DNA from: Beijerinckia sp. 28-YEA-48
GTDB taxonomy: Bacteria; Pseudomonadota; Alphaproteobacteria; Rhizobiales; Beijerinckiaceae
Assembly: GCF_900104955.1 (NCBI RefSeq)
Contig: NZ_FNSI01000001.1
Location: 2,638,001 to 2,702,000, forward strand
Direction of reading: 5' to 3'
DNA length: 64,000 nucleotides
This document shows, in pieces, positions 42,438-50,812 of the stretch. Each line of letters begins with the position of its first letter. Within the stretch, counting starts at the first letter, position 1. A model generated the notes under the pieces. The model was not told the DNA's origin. It was given only the letters and a program-made list of their open reading frames with translations, and ran no database searches. A program made the position numbers and the translations under genes.

Positions 42438-43361
42438 ATGTTCAAGACTTTGATCAGCATGTTTGCGCTTGCCACTATCGCTGGATCCGTATCGCCAGCC
42501 GTGGCGCAAGTGCCACCCTTTCCATCTTCGTTTCGCATCCAAACGGTCGAAGCCAACGGCGTGAAGCTGCATGTACGCGTCGGCGGCAAGGGGCCAGCCG
42601 TCGTGCTTTTGCATGGCTATGGTGAAACCGGTGACATGTGGGCCCCGATGGCTGCCGATCTCGTCCGCGACCACACGGTGATCGTGCCGGATTTGCGCGG
42701 CCTCGGCCTATCATCGAAGCCCGCTGGTGGCTTCGACAAAAAGACCCAGGCCGGTGATGTGACGGCGGTGCTCGATACGCTCAAGATTGAACGAACGGAT
42801 CTGGTTACCCACGACATTGGCAATATGGTCGGCTTTGCCTTTGCGGCCCTCAATCCAACGCGGGTTAATCGCTTCGTCATCATCGACGCACCGGTGCCGG
42901 GCGTCGGTCCGTGGGAAGAGATTCTCAAAAACCCACTGCTCTGGCACTTCCGTTTCGGCGGCCCTGATATGGAGCGCCTCGTCGCCGGACGCGAACGCAT
43001 TTATCTCGACCGCTTCTGGAACGAATTCTCCGCCAATCCGAAGAATTTCACAGAATCGTCGCGCCGGCATTACGCCAAGCTCTATGCTCTGCCTGGCGCC
43101 ATGCATTCTGGCTTTGCGCAATTCGCCGCGTTCGATCAAGACGCGATCGACAATCGCGCCTTGCTTGCCAAAGGCAAGCTCACCATGCCCATCCTCGCTC
43201 TCGGTGGCGAAAAATCATTTGGCCCGATGATGGCAACCGTGATGCGTGATGCCGCCACCAATGTGACCGAGGGCATCGTCCCTGCTTCCGGCCACTGGAT
43301 CATGGAAGAAAATCCGAAAGCAACAATCACATTGGTGCGTGAATTCCTCGACAAAAAGTAG
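42438..43361 (+). CDS. Exported alpha/beta hydrolase of the epoxide hydrolase/dehalogenase type
   Basis: 307 residues from ATG 42438 (GGGGG upstream). A signal peptide covers about 1-23 (ending AVAQ). The fold shows VLLHGYGETGDMW (oxyanion), the nucleophile elbow VTHDIGNMVGF with Asp instead of Ser, and GHWIMEE with the catalytic His. An Asp nucleophile is characteristic of epoxide hydrolases, haloalkane and fluoroacetate dehalogenases. A periplasmic form is uncommon. The substrate is unknown. Confidence 0.88.
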   Translation: MFKTLISMFALATIAGSVSPAVAQVPPFPSSFRIQTVEANGVKLHVRVGGKGPAVVLLHGYGETGDMWAPMAADLVRDHTVIVPDLRGLGLSSKPAGGFDKKTQAGDVTAVLDTLKIERTDLVTHDIGNMVGFAFAALNPTRVNRFVIIDAPVPGVGPWEEILKNPLLWHFRFGGPDMERLVAGRERIYLDRFWNEFSANPKNFTESSRRHYAKLYALPGAMHSGFAQFAAFDQDAIDNRALLAKGKLTMPILALGGEKSFGPMMATVMRDAATNVTEGIVPASGHWIMEENPKATITLVREFLDKK

Positions 43362-43407
43362 GATGTCGCGATCGAGTGTCGTCTCCACCATATGTGGAAA
43401 CAATGCT

Positions 43408-44166
43408 TTAGCAGCTCGGGCCAAGAACACGCGATCCCGGCATATAGGCCACCTCGAAATTTGGCCGAAGCCTGATGCGAGCATACCAGTCGGTCACCTT
43501 CGGTAGATCGCTCCACATCGATGAGAGGCCCAGATCCTCCATGCGCACGATGGTCGGCGTGATGCTGACATCGGCCAGGCTATAGTCGTCGCCATTAAGC
43601 CAGGGACCGAGCGCCAGGGATTGCTCCATGCGCTCAAGCGTTTGGCGCAATTTTTCCAGCGCCTCGGCGATATCCTGATCGCTGAAGCCAGTGCGGCCCA
43701 TCTTCTTGTAGAAGTGTTTTCGCAGCGGCAGGCGATTGGCATAGGCATCGAATTCCGCGTCCGTCATCTTCGCCCAGATCGGTACGAAATAGGCATTGAA
43801 CGACGGCGGGCGAATGGCCGGCGTCGGCACCTCATCGATATATTGGCGCCAGGCGCGCATGCGCGCGCGGGCCTTGGCATCTTTCGGACGCACCGAAATC
43901 TCAGGATAGACGTCTTCGAGATATTCGTTGATGACGGAGCTGTCGATGATCGGATCGCCACCGTCGACCAGGGTGGGGACGACACCATTGGGATTGAGCT
44001 TCAAATAGCCCGGCCTCACATGGTCGCCCTTGGCGAAAACGATCGTATGACCTGTCCACGGCAGGTTCTTTTCGGCCAGAACCAGCCGCACCTTCTGGCT
44101 GCATGTGGAAATAGGCGCATGATAGAGTTCGAGCACGACGGCATCCTCCCCCTGTTGATCAGACAC
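43408..44166 (-). CDS. Glutathione S-transferase family protein
   Basis: 252 residues. The thioredoxin-like domain has the active-site segment YHAPISTCSQKVRLVLAEKN (about 15-34), PNGVVPTLVDGG with the cis-Pro and IDSSVINEYLED with the glutathione-binding Ser. The C-terminal helical domain is at about 100-240. Possible roles are detoxification or glutathione-dependent isomerisation; it does not show the maleylpyruvate isomerase motif, so it is not evidently the isomerase missing from the gentisate block. Its gene is convergent with the hydrolase gene, 46 bp apart. Confidence 0.9.
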   Translation of the reverse strand: MSDQQGEDAVVLELYHAPISTCSQKVRLVLAEKNLPWTGHTIVFAKGDHVRPGYLKLNPNGVVPTLVDGGDPIIDSSVINEYLEDVYPEISVRPKDAKARARMRAWRQYIDEVPTPAIRPPSFNAYFVPIWAKMTDAEFDAYANRLPLRKHFYKKMGRTGFSDQDIAEALEKLRQTLERMEQSLALGPWLNGDDYSLADVSITPTIVRMEDLGLSSMWSDLPKVTDWYARIRLRPNFEVAYMPGSRVLGPSC

Positions 44167-44237
44167 AGTGAGGCCGCCACGATTTGTTTTGTCAAATCGC
44201 TAAATTGAACCGAACGCAGTCGCGATAACGCGTTATG

Positions 44238-44332
44238 GCGTTTCACAGCTCGACGGAATCGTCGAGCGCCATGAAGACGCGTCCAAATAAGAGGATCTAA
44301 GCAAAATCACGTTTCTACCGAAACGTGATTTG
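44238..44332. repeat. Dispersed two-hairpin repeat, copy B
   Basis: Exact reverse complement of 33830-33924 over 95 bp. It ends 2 bp after the cobT stop codon, so hairpin 2 is placed where a terminator for cobT would be. A 12-bp palindrome ATAACGCGTTAT adjoins it at 44225. Confidence 0.95.
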
Positions 44333-44334
44333 TT

Positions 44335-45363
44335 CTAGTTCGGCTTTGACGCCACTTTCGCTTGATCGAAGGTCGCCATGTCGCTGTGGCAGGCGAGCGC
44401 CGCTTTGACGATAGCCACCGCCAGCGCCGCGCCGCTGCCTTCGCCGAGGCGCATCCCGAGATCGAGCAGCGGCTTCTTGCCGAGCCGGCGCAACACCTCG
44501 CCATGAGCGCCCTCAGCCGAAACATGGCCGGCGATGCAATGGTCGATGGTGGAGGGATCGAGCGCATGCAGAATGGCGGCGGCCGCCGTCACCACATAGC
44601 CGTCGAGGATCACCGGAATGCGCTCCATGCGCGCGGCGATAATGGCGCCGGCAAGGGCACAGATCTCACGCCCGCCAACGCGGCGCATCACTTCCAGTGG
44701 ATCATCGAGGTGATCGCGATGCAACGCCACGGCACGCTCAACCGCGCTCACCTTACGCGTAAAGCCGGCATCGTCGACGCCCGTGCCGCGCCCGACCCAG
44801 TCGGCGGCTGTGCCACCGTAAAGCGCATGATAGATCGCCGCCGCGACTGTCGTGTTGGCGATACCCATTTCGCCCAGGCACAGGAGATCGGTGCCGCCGG
44901 CGATCGCTTCCATGCCAAAGGCAAAAGTGGCCGCCGCCGCCTTTTCATCGAGCGCTGGCTCTTGCGTGATGTCAGCCGTCGGCAAATCCAGCGCCAGGTC
45001 GAAGACTTTCAGGCCGATGTCGAAGGTGGCGCAGATCTGGTTGATGGCGGCGCCGCCAGCCGCGAAGGTATCGAGCATCTGCCGCGTCACCGCCTGCGGA
45101 TAGGCGGAGACGCCCTGGGCCGCGACGCCATGATTGCCGGCGAAGACCGCCACCAAGGGGCGCAGGACCGACGGCTGCGAGCGGCCCTGCCAGGCGGCGA
45201 GCCATTCGACGATCTCCTCCATGCGCCCTAGCGCCCCGGCGGGCTTGACCAGTTCCTGGTCGCGCGCCCGCACCAGATCGACACAGTCGTCTGCCGCTGG
45301 CGGCAATTGCGGCACGAGCGCGCGGATATCGTCGAAGGGCAGGCCGGTGGGGCTAAAGGTCAT
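44335..45363 (-). CDS. cobT: Nicotinate-nucleotide--dimethylbenzimidazole phosphoribosyltransferase
   Basis: 342 residues, the normal length. It transfers the phosphoribosyl group of nicotinate mononucleotide to dimethylbenzimidazole for the lower ligand of cobalamin. Recognisable parts are FAGNHGVAAQGVSAYPQAVT (about 92-111), LGEMGIANTTVAAAI, and the C-terminal LGMRLGEGSGAALA with the catalytic Glu. The gene ends directly at repeat copy B. Its pathway partner cobS lies 2.85 kb away in the opposite direction, with a LysR-Rieske unit in between. Confidence 0.95.
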   Translation of the reverse strand: MTFSPTGLPFDDIRALVPQLPPAADDCVDLVRARDQELVKPAGALGRMEEIVEWLAAWQGRSQPSVLRPLVAVFAGNHGVAAQGVSAYPQAVTRQMLDTFAAGGAAINQICATFDIGLKVFDLALDLPTADITQEPALDEKAAAATFAFGMEAIAGGTDLLCLGEMGIANTTVAAAIYHALYGGTAADWVGRGTGVDDAGFTRKVSAVERAVALHRDHLDDPLEVMRRVGGREICALAGAIIAARMERIPVILDGYVVTAAAAILHALDPSTIDHCIAGHVSAEGAHGEVLRRLGKKPLLDLGMRLGEGSGAALAVAIVKAALACHSDMATFDQAKVASKPN

Positions 45364-45443
45364 GGGGCTACAGGGTCTGGAGAGCGGAACGAGCCCCGTG
45401 TAGCGGGCGCGCCGGCAATTGCAAAGGGGCCATGCGTCCCAGC

Positions 45444-46361
45444 TTAGGTTTTGAACGTATTGCCTTGAAATAACTCCACCATCAGCTCCCGCATCCAGAT
45501 CGAGCGTGGATTGCTGGCAAAGCGCCGGTGCCAGAACTGTTTGACCGGGATCATCGGCACCGGCATGGGCGGATCGAACATTTTCAGCCTGTAGGTGACC
45601 AAACGCAGTCCCATGACCCGTGGCACCGTGACGATCAGATCGGACGAGGCGAGCATGAACGGCACGCTGAGAAAATGCGGCACCTGAACGGCCATGCGCC
45701 GCTTCAATCCCAATGTCTTCAGATTGTTCTCGAATATTTCCTGGCTACGTCCCTCATGGGTGACGACGATATGGCCGCAACGCAGAAACTGTTCGAGCGA
45801 CAGGGAATCGTTGATCTCCGAATGATCATCGCCGACCAGGCAGACGAAGCCCTGCTCGAACAGCAGCTGCTGAAAAATGGTCGATTGCGTGATGTCTGGA
45901 AAATAGCCAATGGCAAGATCGATCTTGCCCTCCCCCAGCGCTTCTTCAAGCTCCGCCGGCTTCACCACGACGGAGCGGATCGGCATATGCGGCGCGATCA
46001 CTTTCAACCTGGCGATCAAAGCCGGCAGCAGGATCATCTCGCCGACATCGGATGTGGCCAGCACGAGCGGACGTGTCTCGTGACGCGGATCAAACGCCTC
46101 CTGCGCGATGATATCCTCATTCAGCGTGTTGAGAATCTGCTTGATGGCCGGCCCGATGCTTTGCAGCCGTGGCGTCGGGCGAAAGCTGGCGCCGGATTTG
46201 ACGATGAGATCGTCTTTGAGAATCTTGCGCAGTTTGGCCAAGGAGGCACTGACCGTCGGCTGGCTGATCTTCAACGTTTTCGCGGCGCGTGTCTGATTGG
46301 GATCCTGCGCCAGCGCATCGAGCAAAAGCAGAAGATTGAGGTCGAGCCCCCTGAAATCCAT
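45444..46361 (-). CDS. LysR-family regulator (NodD/PcpR-like)
   Basis: 305 residues from ATG 46361, 6 nt behind GGGGAGG. HTH at about 1-60: FRGLDLNLLLLLDAL, then ISQPTVSASLAKLRKIL. This start resembles the NodD/NahR/PcpR group, whose members respond to aromatic compounds. The effector domain contains LVLATSDVGEMILLPALI. It is 64 bp downstream of a Rieske oxygenase gene on the same strand and probably controls it. Confidence 0.9.
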   Translation of the reverse strand: MDFRGLDLNLLLLLDALAQDPNQTRAAKTLKISQPTVSASLAKLRKILKDDLIVKSGASFRPTPRLQSIGPAIKQILNTLNEDIIAQEAFDPRHETRPLVLATSDVGEMILLPALIARLKVIAPHMPIRSVVVKPAELEEALGEGKIDLAIGYFPDITQSTIFQQLLFEQGFVCLVGDDHSEINDSLSLEQFLRCGHIVVTHEGRSQEIFENNLKTLGLKRRMAVQVPHFLSVPFMLASSDLIVTVPRVMGLRLVTYRLKMFDPPMPVPMIPVKQFWHRRFASNPRSIWMRELMVELFQGNTFKT

Positions 46362-46425
46362 CGGCCGCCTCCCCAATCGACGCCTCCTTTCTAACATCGT
46401 TGGCCAAAGCCGTGCAATTCACGCC

Positions 46426-47703
46426 CTATTGTCGACGGCCCCGACCGGGCGCGACCGCGTCTTCAAAAACCTTCAACCAATCCTTGTCCTGGGGCGAGTT
46501 GGCAAAGCCACCCCAGGCGTGACGATAGGCATCTGGATTTTGCGCGCTCGACGGCACCTTGCCCTGCTCCGCCAACTCCTTGGCGGCGCGCAACAGGCAG
46601 CGGCGGGTGCGCACCACCATGATATCGCTTGGCGCCAGATGTTCCCGATCGCGATCAACGATCGGGCCCATGCTTTCGCTGATCGCCATATCCTGAATTT
46701 CGACACCCTCGATGCCGGAATAGCTGAGGTGCTTTTGCACGTCGCGATCGATCAAATAGTCGTTGCCAGCATTCGCCTTCAGCCGCCAGCGGCCATACCA
46801 ATCCGTGGTGTTGGGCAGATAATCGTAGAGGAAGGAAATGCCCGGGCCGCCGCCAAGCAGCGTCTTCTTGGCCGGATTATCGACGGCCGATAGCGTGTGC
46901 GCCTTACTGGTGATCGAGAAAAACATCGTATGGGTATCGTCCATCGGCACGAAAGCACGCAACGCCGGCTCGCGGCCAAGCGGAACGGGCGGCGGCTGCG
47001 TGAAGAACGGCAGATTGAACTGTCCGAAACGCCAGTTTCTCTCGCCATCGGATGTATCGCGATAGGCTGCATACATCACGCCGCAGTCCGTATCGGCGAC
47101 ATGATACTCCGGCGCGCGATTGGCGACGGCGGGATCATCGCCCTCCACCTTGCCGCCGTGCAGAAAGCCCAGATGCGACGTATCGATATCGCCTTCCAGC
47201 GCCTGCAGATAGTTGCACGGCCGCAGCGCGCACCAGACACTGACATTGTCTTCGTCAAGCCCCAGTGCTGGAGCCTGCGGCAGACCGGGAGGATCCTTGC
47301 TGTCGCCCATATAGACCCAGACGATGCCCAGATGTTCCTTCGTCGGATAGGCCTTGATGCGCACCTTCTCGCGATAGGATGAATCATCGGGCAGGTTCGG
47401 CGCATCGAGACATCGACCGTTCGTGTCGAACTTCCAGCCGTGATAGACGCAACGTAGGCCGTTTTCCTCGTTGCGCCCGAAGAACAGCGACGCGCAACGA
47501 TGAGCGCACAGATGCTCAACGATGCCGATGTGCCCCGAAGTATCGCGAAAAGCCAACAGGTCCTCGCCCAGCAGCCTAAGCCTGATCGGCGGACCATCGG
47601 CAACCGTTTCGCTGGAGAGCAGGGCCGGTATCCAATATTGCCGCATCAGCTGGCCCATGGGCGTGCCGGGGCCCACCCGGGTCAGAATCTCTCCATTGGT
47701 CAT
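46426..47703 (-). CDS. Rieske non-heme iron ring-hydroxylating or demethylating oxygenase
   Basis: 425 residues from ATG 47703 behind GGGAGGG. The Rieske cluster ligands are C-x-H in LCAHRCASLFFG and C-x2-H in RCVYHGWKF (about 65-92). The catalytic iron motif is GDIDTSHLGFLHGG (about 190-203). The sequence style is that of the phthalate 4,5-dioxygenase/vanillate demethylase group, which use a separate ferredoxin reductase. No reductase gene is adjacent. Substrate is unknown, presumably an aromatic carboxylate or ether. Divergent from the PHA-region protein gene. Confidence 0.92.
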   Translation of the reverse strand: MTNGEILTRVGPGTPMGQLMRQYWIPALLSSETVADGPPIRLRLLGEDLLAFRDTSGHIGIVEHLCAHRCASLFFGRNEENGLRCVYHGWKFDTNGRCLDAPNLPDDSSYREKVRIKAYPTKEHLGIVWVYMGDSKDPPGLPQAPALGLDEDNVSVWCALRPCNYLQALEGDIDTSHLGFLHGGKVEGDDPAVANRAPEYHVADTDCGVMYAAYRDTSDGERNWRFGQFNLPFFTQPPPVPLGREPALRAFVPMDDTHTMFFSITSKAHTLSAVDNPAKKTLLGGGPGISFLYDYLPNTTDWYGRWRLKANAGNDYLIDRDVQKHLSYSGIEGVEIQDMAISESMGPIVDRDREHLAPSDIMVVRTRRCLLRAAKELAEQGKVPSSAQNPDAYRHAWGGFANSPQDKDWLKVFEDAVAPGRGRRQ

Positions 47704-47898
47704 GCGACCCTCCCTCTCGATTGGAACAGTGGGTCGCAGCTGTAATGAGAGGAATTTCAATTCAGAATAGAAAAGACCCGATTGTCACTATTGGGAATTT
47801 TGATCGTCCGGCAGCCTAGCCAGGGCGATTGCAAAGCGCTGGGACAAGTCTGATATATTCCGGCTCAAATCGGCGCAGGTCTCTCAGAAGGTCCTTAC

Positions 47899-48210
47899 AT
47901 GTCCCGCGATATCAAGCTTTCCTTTCCCCATGGCACGACCGCCCTGGAAGCCCAGCAGAAGGCCGACGCCGGCATTCGCAAGGCTTTCGCCCAGTACAAC
48001 GACAAGCTCTCCAGTCACGATCTGCGCTGGACAGGCTCCCATGCAGATATTTCGGTTGGCGCCCTGGGGCAAAATCTCAATGGCACGCTCGATATCGACG
48101 ACACCAATGCGGTGGTCACCGTCACCCTGCCCTGGCTGCTCGCGCCACTGGCGAAAAAGGTCGAGGGTTTCTTGCAAAGCCAGGGCCAGATTTTGCTGGA
48201 GAAGAAATAG
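47899..48210 (+). CDS. Polyhydroxyalkanoic acid system family protein
   Basis: 103 residues of the PHA_gran_rgn family. Typical pieces are ALEAQQKADAGIRKAFAQY and LGQNLNGTLDIDDTNAVVTVTLPWLLAPLA. These small proteins are found beside PHA genes or cob/regulatory genes; the function is not established. It ends 5 bp before cobS, so the two are likely co-transcribed and possibly translationally coupled. Confidence 0.88.
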   Translation: MSRDIKLSFPHGTTALEAQQKADAGIRKAFAQYNDKLSSHDLRWTGSHADISVGALGQNLNGTLDIDDTNAVVTVTLPWLLAPLAKKVEGFLQSQGQILLEKK

Positions 48211-48215
48211 GGCGC

Positions 48216-49031
48216 ATGGCGTTACTCTCAGATTTTCTCGCAGATCTTCTGGCCTGCCTGCGCTTCTATTCACGCCTCCCCGTGCCGACGCTCGCGGTGG
48301 AAACGGCGCCGCATGCCATGCCCGATGTCTCACGCATGGCGCGCGTGCTGCCGCTGGCTGGCATCGTCATCGCGTTGCCGGCCGCGCTCATTCTCATCTG
48401 TGCCCATGGGCTTGGCCTGCCAGCGACGATCGCCGCGGGCCTGGCCCTCGTAGCCCTGGTGCTGACCACCGGGGCCTTCCACGAAGATGGTCTCGCCGAC
48501 ACCGCTGACGGTTTCGGCGGCGGTGTGGAACGCAGCCGCAAACTTGAGATCATGAAGGACAGCCGCATCGGCACCTATGGCGGCGCGGCCTTGATCCTCT
48601 CCCTCGGACTGCGCTGGGCGGCGCTGGCGGCGCTGATTGATCGCAGCAGTCTTGTTGCGGGCAGCAGTCTTGGCGCCGCCGGCCTGTTGATCGCGGCGGC
48701 GGCTTTGTCGCGGCCGCTCGGTCTGCTGCCGCTGTTTGCCCTGCCCCCGGCGCGCACCGATGGCGCGGCGAGCGCCGCCGGACGGCCGACAACCGATGCG
48801 TTCGTCACGTCGCTGGGCGGTGGCGCGGTCATCGCCCTGCTCTTTGGCGTTTCCCAAGGGGGAGTCCCGCTAGTGCTGGCAGCCTGTATCGTTGCAGCCA
48901 TCGGTGCGCTGGCTGTCACCGCGCTCTCGCGTGCACAGATCGGCGGCCAGACCGGCGATGTCGCCGGCGCGGCTCAGCAGCTGGCCGAAATTGGATTTTT
49001 GCTGGCATTTCTGACACAAAATCCTGTCTGA
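48216..49031 (+). CDS. cobS: Adenosylcobinamide-GDP ribazoletransferase
   Basis: 271 residues, integral membrane. Joins adenosylcobinamide-GDP with alpha-ribazole (made with CobT) to give adenosylcobalamin. The family core is TGAFHEDGLADTADGFGGG (about 88-106) with the Asp-rich motif, followed by RKLEIMKDSRIGTYGGAAL. About seven helices follow. C-terminal SRAQIGGQTGDVAGAAQQLAEI is conserved. The ATG at 48216 gives the correct family N-terminus (FLADLLACLRFYSRLPVP); a longer in-frame reading upstream overlaps the PHA-region gene and was rejected. Confidence 0.95.
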   Translation: MALLSDFLADLLACLRFYSRLPVPTLAVETAPHAMPDVSRMARVLPLAGIVIALPAALILICAHGLGLPATIAAGLALVALVLTTGAFHEDGLADTADGFGGGVERSRKLEIMKDSRIGTYGGAALILSLGLRWAALAALIDRSSLVAGSSLGAAGLLIAAAALSRPLGLLPLFALPPARTDGAASAAGRPTTDAFVTSLGGGAVIALLFGVSQGGVPLVLAACIVAAIGALAVTALSRAQIGGQTGDVAGAAQQLAEIGFLLAFLTQNPV

Positions 49032-49076
49032 ACCCGATTAGTCTCGTCATTTTCATTCAGCACTCTTTGGTCCGCC

Positions 49077-49766
49077 ATGAAGTTTGTGTTCGTCATCCTC
49101 GCCGTTGCCGCGGCTTTCGCCATCGGCGGCACTATGATCGATACGAAGATCTTCGGCCTTTCCCCCGGCGCTTTTGCCGCCGTGCTCGCCTTCAGCCTCA
49201 TCGCTGTCGCCAACATCGGCTGGTATGTCAGCGAACATCGCGGCCGGTTATCGACCACGCTGCTGCAAGCCGTGGCCTGGGTGGTCATCTTCGGTGTGGT
49301 GATCACCGGCTATGCCTTCCGGCAGGAGTTCGCCGGCATCAGCTCGCAGGTGATGGACGAGCTGGTGCCCGGGCGCACGCCTAAGGCAGGTCCGGGCGAA
49401 GCCATCGCCGTGCGCCGGAGCGACGGCCATTTCGGCTTCGACGCCATCGCCAATGGCACCAAGGTGACAATGATGTTCGACACGGGGGCTTCAAGCGTGG
49501 TGCTGACCGCGCAGGACGCGCAACGCATGGGCGTCGATCTCTCGAGCCTCGACTATACCGTCCGGGTTTCGACCGCCAACGGCACTGCGATGGCCGCGCC
49601 CTATTATCTCGATGCGCTCACCATCGGCAATATCACCGTGCGGCGCGTGCGCGCCCTCGTCGCCCGCCCCGGTGCACTCAGTGAAAGCCTGCTCGGCCAA
49701 TCCTTCCTCGAAAAGCTGGCGGGCTATAACGTGGAAAAGAACCGGCTGGTTCTGCGCGGGATCTGA
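49077..49766 (+). CDS. Membrane-anchored retropepsin-like aspartic protease (TIGR02281-type)
   Basis: 229 residues. Three hydrophobic helices lie in residues 1-82. The periplasmic or cytosolic domain has the single-domain aspartic protease motif MMFDTGASSVVLTAQDAQ (about 133-150) and LLGQSFLEKLAGYNVEKNRL at the end. It would act as a dimer. The family is common next to cob genes in alphaproteobacteria; no substrate known. It is 45 bp behind cobS on the same strand. Confidence 0.92.
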   Translation: MKFVFVILAVAAAFAIGGTMIDTKIFGLSPGAFAAVLAFSLIAVANIGWYVSEHRGRLSTTLLQAVAWVVIFGVVITGYAFRQEFAGISSQVMDELVPGRTPKAGPGEAIAVRRSDGHFGFDAIANGTKVTMMFDTGASSVVLTAQDAQRMGVDLSSLDYTVRVSTANGTAMAAPYYLDALTIGNITVRRVRALVARPGALSESLLGQSFLEKLAGYNVEKNRLVLRGI

Positions 49767-49789
49767 GCGAGCCCGGTAAAGGATTGGAC

Positions 49790-50266
49790 ATGACCACGTG
49801 GCGGCCGCCGTCGATAATTCGTGTGAAAGTGATCGGCCTCGCCTGGCACGGCCGACGCCTGCTCGCGGCGGAGGTGGAAACCGATGCGGGCGTCGTCAAA
49901 GGCGTCCGTCCGCTCGGCGGTTCCGTTGACTATGGCGAAACCCGCGAACAAGCTTTGCATCGCGAGTTCATGGAGGAGCTCGGCACGGCCATCGCCATTC
50001 GCGGCCCCTGGCAGGTGTTCGAAAACATTTTCGAACACGAAGGCGCGCTTGGCCATGAAATCATCTTTGCCGCCGAGATCGAATTGGCCGACCAAATGCT
50101 TTACCAACGCGATGAAATCGCCTTTGCCGAAGACGATGGCACGGCCTGCAAGGCGAAGTGGATCGATCTCGAGGACCTGAAAGCCTCTGGCCTCGCCCTT
50201 TATCCGAGCGGGTTGGCTGCGAGCCTGCAAACGTCTGGAACGTTTCACGTCAAGATGGAAACATAG
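49790..50266 (+). CDS. NUDIX hydrolase
   Basis: 158 residues from ATG 49790 behind AAGGA. The Nudix box is complete: GSVDYGETREQALHREFMEE begins at G46 or so and fits G-x5-E-x7-R-E-x2-E-E-x-G. The core also contains WHGRRLLAAEVETDAG. It hydrolyses a nucleoside diphosphate linked to another moiety; the exact substrate cannot be told. Follows the protease gene by 23 bp, same strand. Confidence 0.92.
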   Translation: MTTWRPPSIIRVKVIGLAWHGRRLLAAEVETDAGVVKGVRPLGGSVDYGETREQALHREFMEELGTAIAIRGPWQVFENIFEHEGALGHEIIFAAEIELADQMLYQRDEIAFAEDDGTACKAKWIDLEDLKASGLALYPSGLAASLQTSGTFHVKMET

Positions 50267-50288
50267 CCTGACGTGAAGTAGGATAACC

Positions 50289-50317
50289 GCCATTGCGAGC
50301 GCAGCGAAGCAATCCAG
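50289..50317. repeat. Copy of a widespread alphaproteobacterial intergenic repeat
   Basis: The segment CATTGCGAGCGCAGCGAAGC plus AATCCAG matches a short repeat that I recall from many alphaproteobacterial genomes. ATTGC/GCAAT are inverted arms. It lies alone between the NUDIX and VOC genes. Confidence 0.6.
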
Positions 50318-50355
50318 GGGCCAAGGTATTGTGAAATGCTCCAAGGACGTTTGCC

Positions 50356-50775
50356 ATGTCAGATCGTGAGAGCCTCACCACCGCGAAAGCCATTATTGCC
50401 AGCGCCGAACCGCAACTGTTCGTCGCCGATATTAAGGCCTCATGCGATTTCTTCACCAGTAAGCTCGACTTCTCGGTCGCTTTTTCCTATGGCACACCGC
50501 CGTTCTACGCGCAGGTCAGGCGCGACGGCGCAGCGGTCAATCTGCGATGTGTCGAACGGCCGTTGATCGACACGACAGTGCGCGACCGGGAGCAATTGCT
50601 TTCCGCCTCCTTCACCATCGCGACAGCGGAGGAAATCCGACAACTGTGTCTGGAGTTTCAATCCGCAGGCGTCGTCTTCTTTCAACCGCTGAAGAGCGAG
50701 CCTTGGGGTGCGCGTGATTTCATCGTTCAGGATCCGGACGGAAATCTGCTCCTCTTCGCCGGCCCAGACGACTAG
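50356..50775 (+). CDS. VOC (glyoxalase/bleomycin resistance) family protein
   Basis: 139 residues with the paired beta-alpha-beta-beta-beta units of the VOC superfamily: PQLFVADIKASCDFFTSKLD at about 17-36 and GARDFIVQDPDGNLLLFAG at about 116-134. The second motif has the C-terminal acidic/aromatic metal-site pattern of glyoxalase-like enzymes. AAGGA precedes the ATG. Substrate not evident; may sequester or isomerise a small toxic compound. Confidence 0.9.
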   Translation: MSDRESLTTAKAIIASAEPQLFVADIKASCDFFTSKLDFSVAFSYGTPPFYAQVRRDGAAVNLRCVERPLIDTTVRDREQLLSASFTIATAEEIRQLCLEFQSAGVVFFQPLKSEPWGARDFIVQDPDGNLLLFAGPDD

Positions 50776-50812
50776 AATTTCGCACATACAGCCATCAAAC
50801 AGTGAGTTTCAG

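Noticed and set aside
43408..44166. GST as the missing maleylpyruvate isomerase of the gentisate pathway
   Set aside because: It lies 17 kb from the dioxygenase and lacks the characteristic zeta-class active-site pattern.
20436..44332. CRISPR-like array made from the hairpin repeats
   Set aside because: Copies are kilobases apart, in different orientations, with genes between them and no spacers.
47829..49031. CobS with a 129-residue N-terminal extension
   Set aside because: It overlaps the PHA-region gene in another frame; the family N-terminus starts at 48216.
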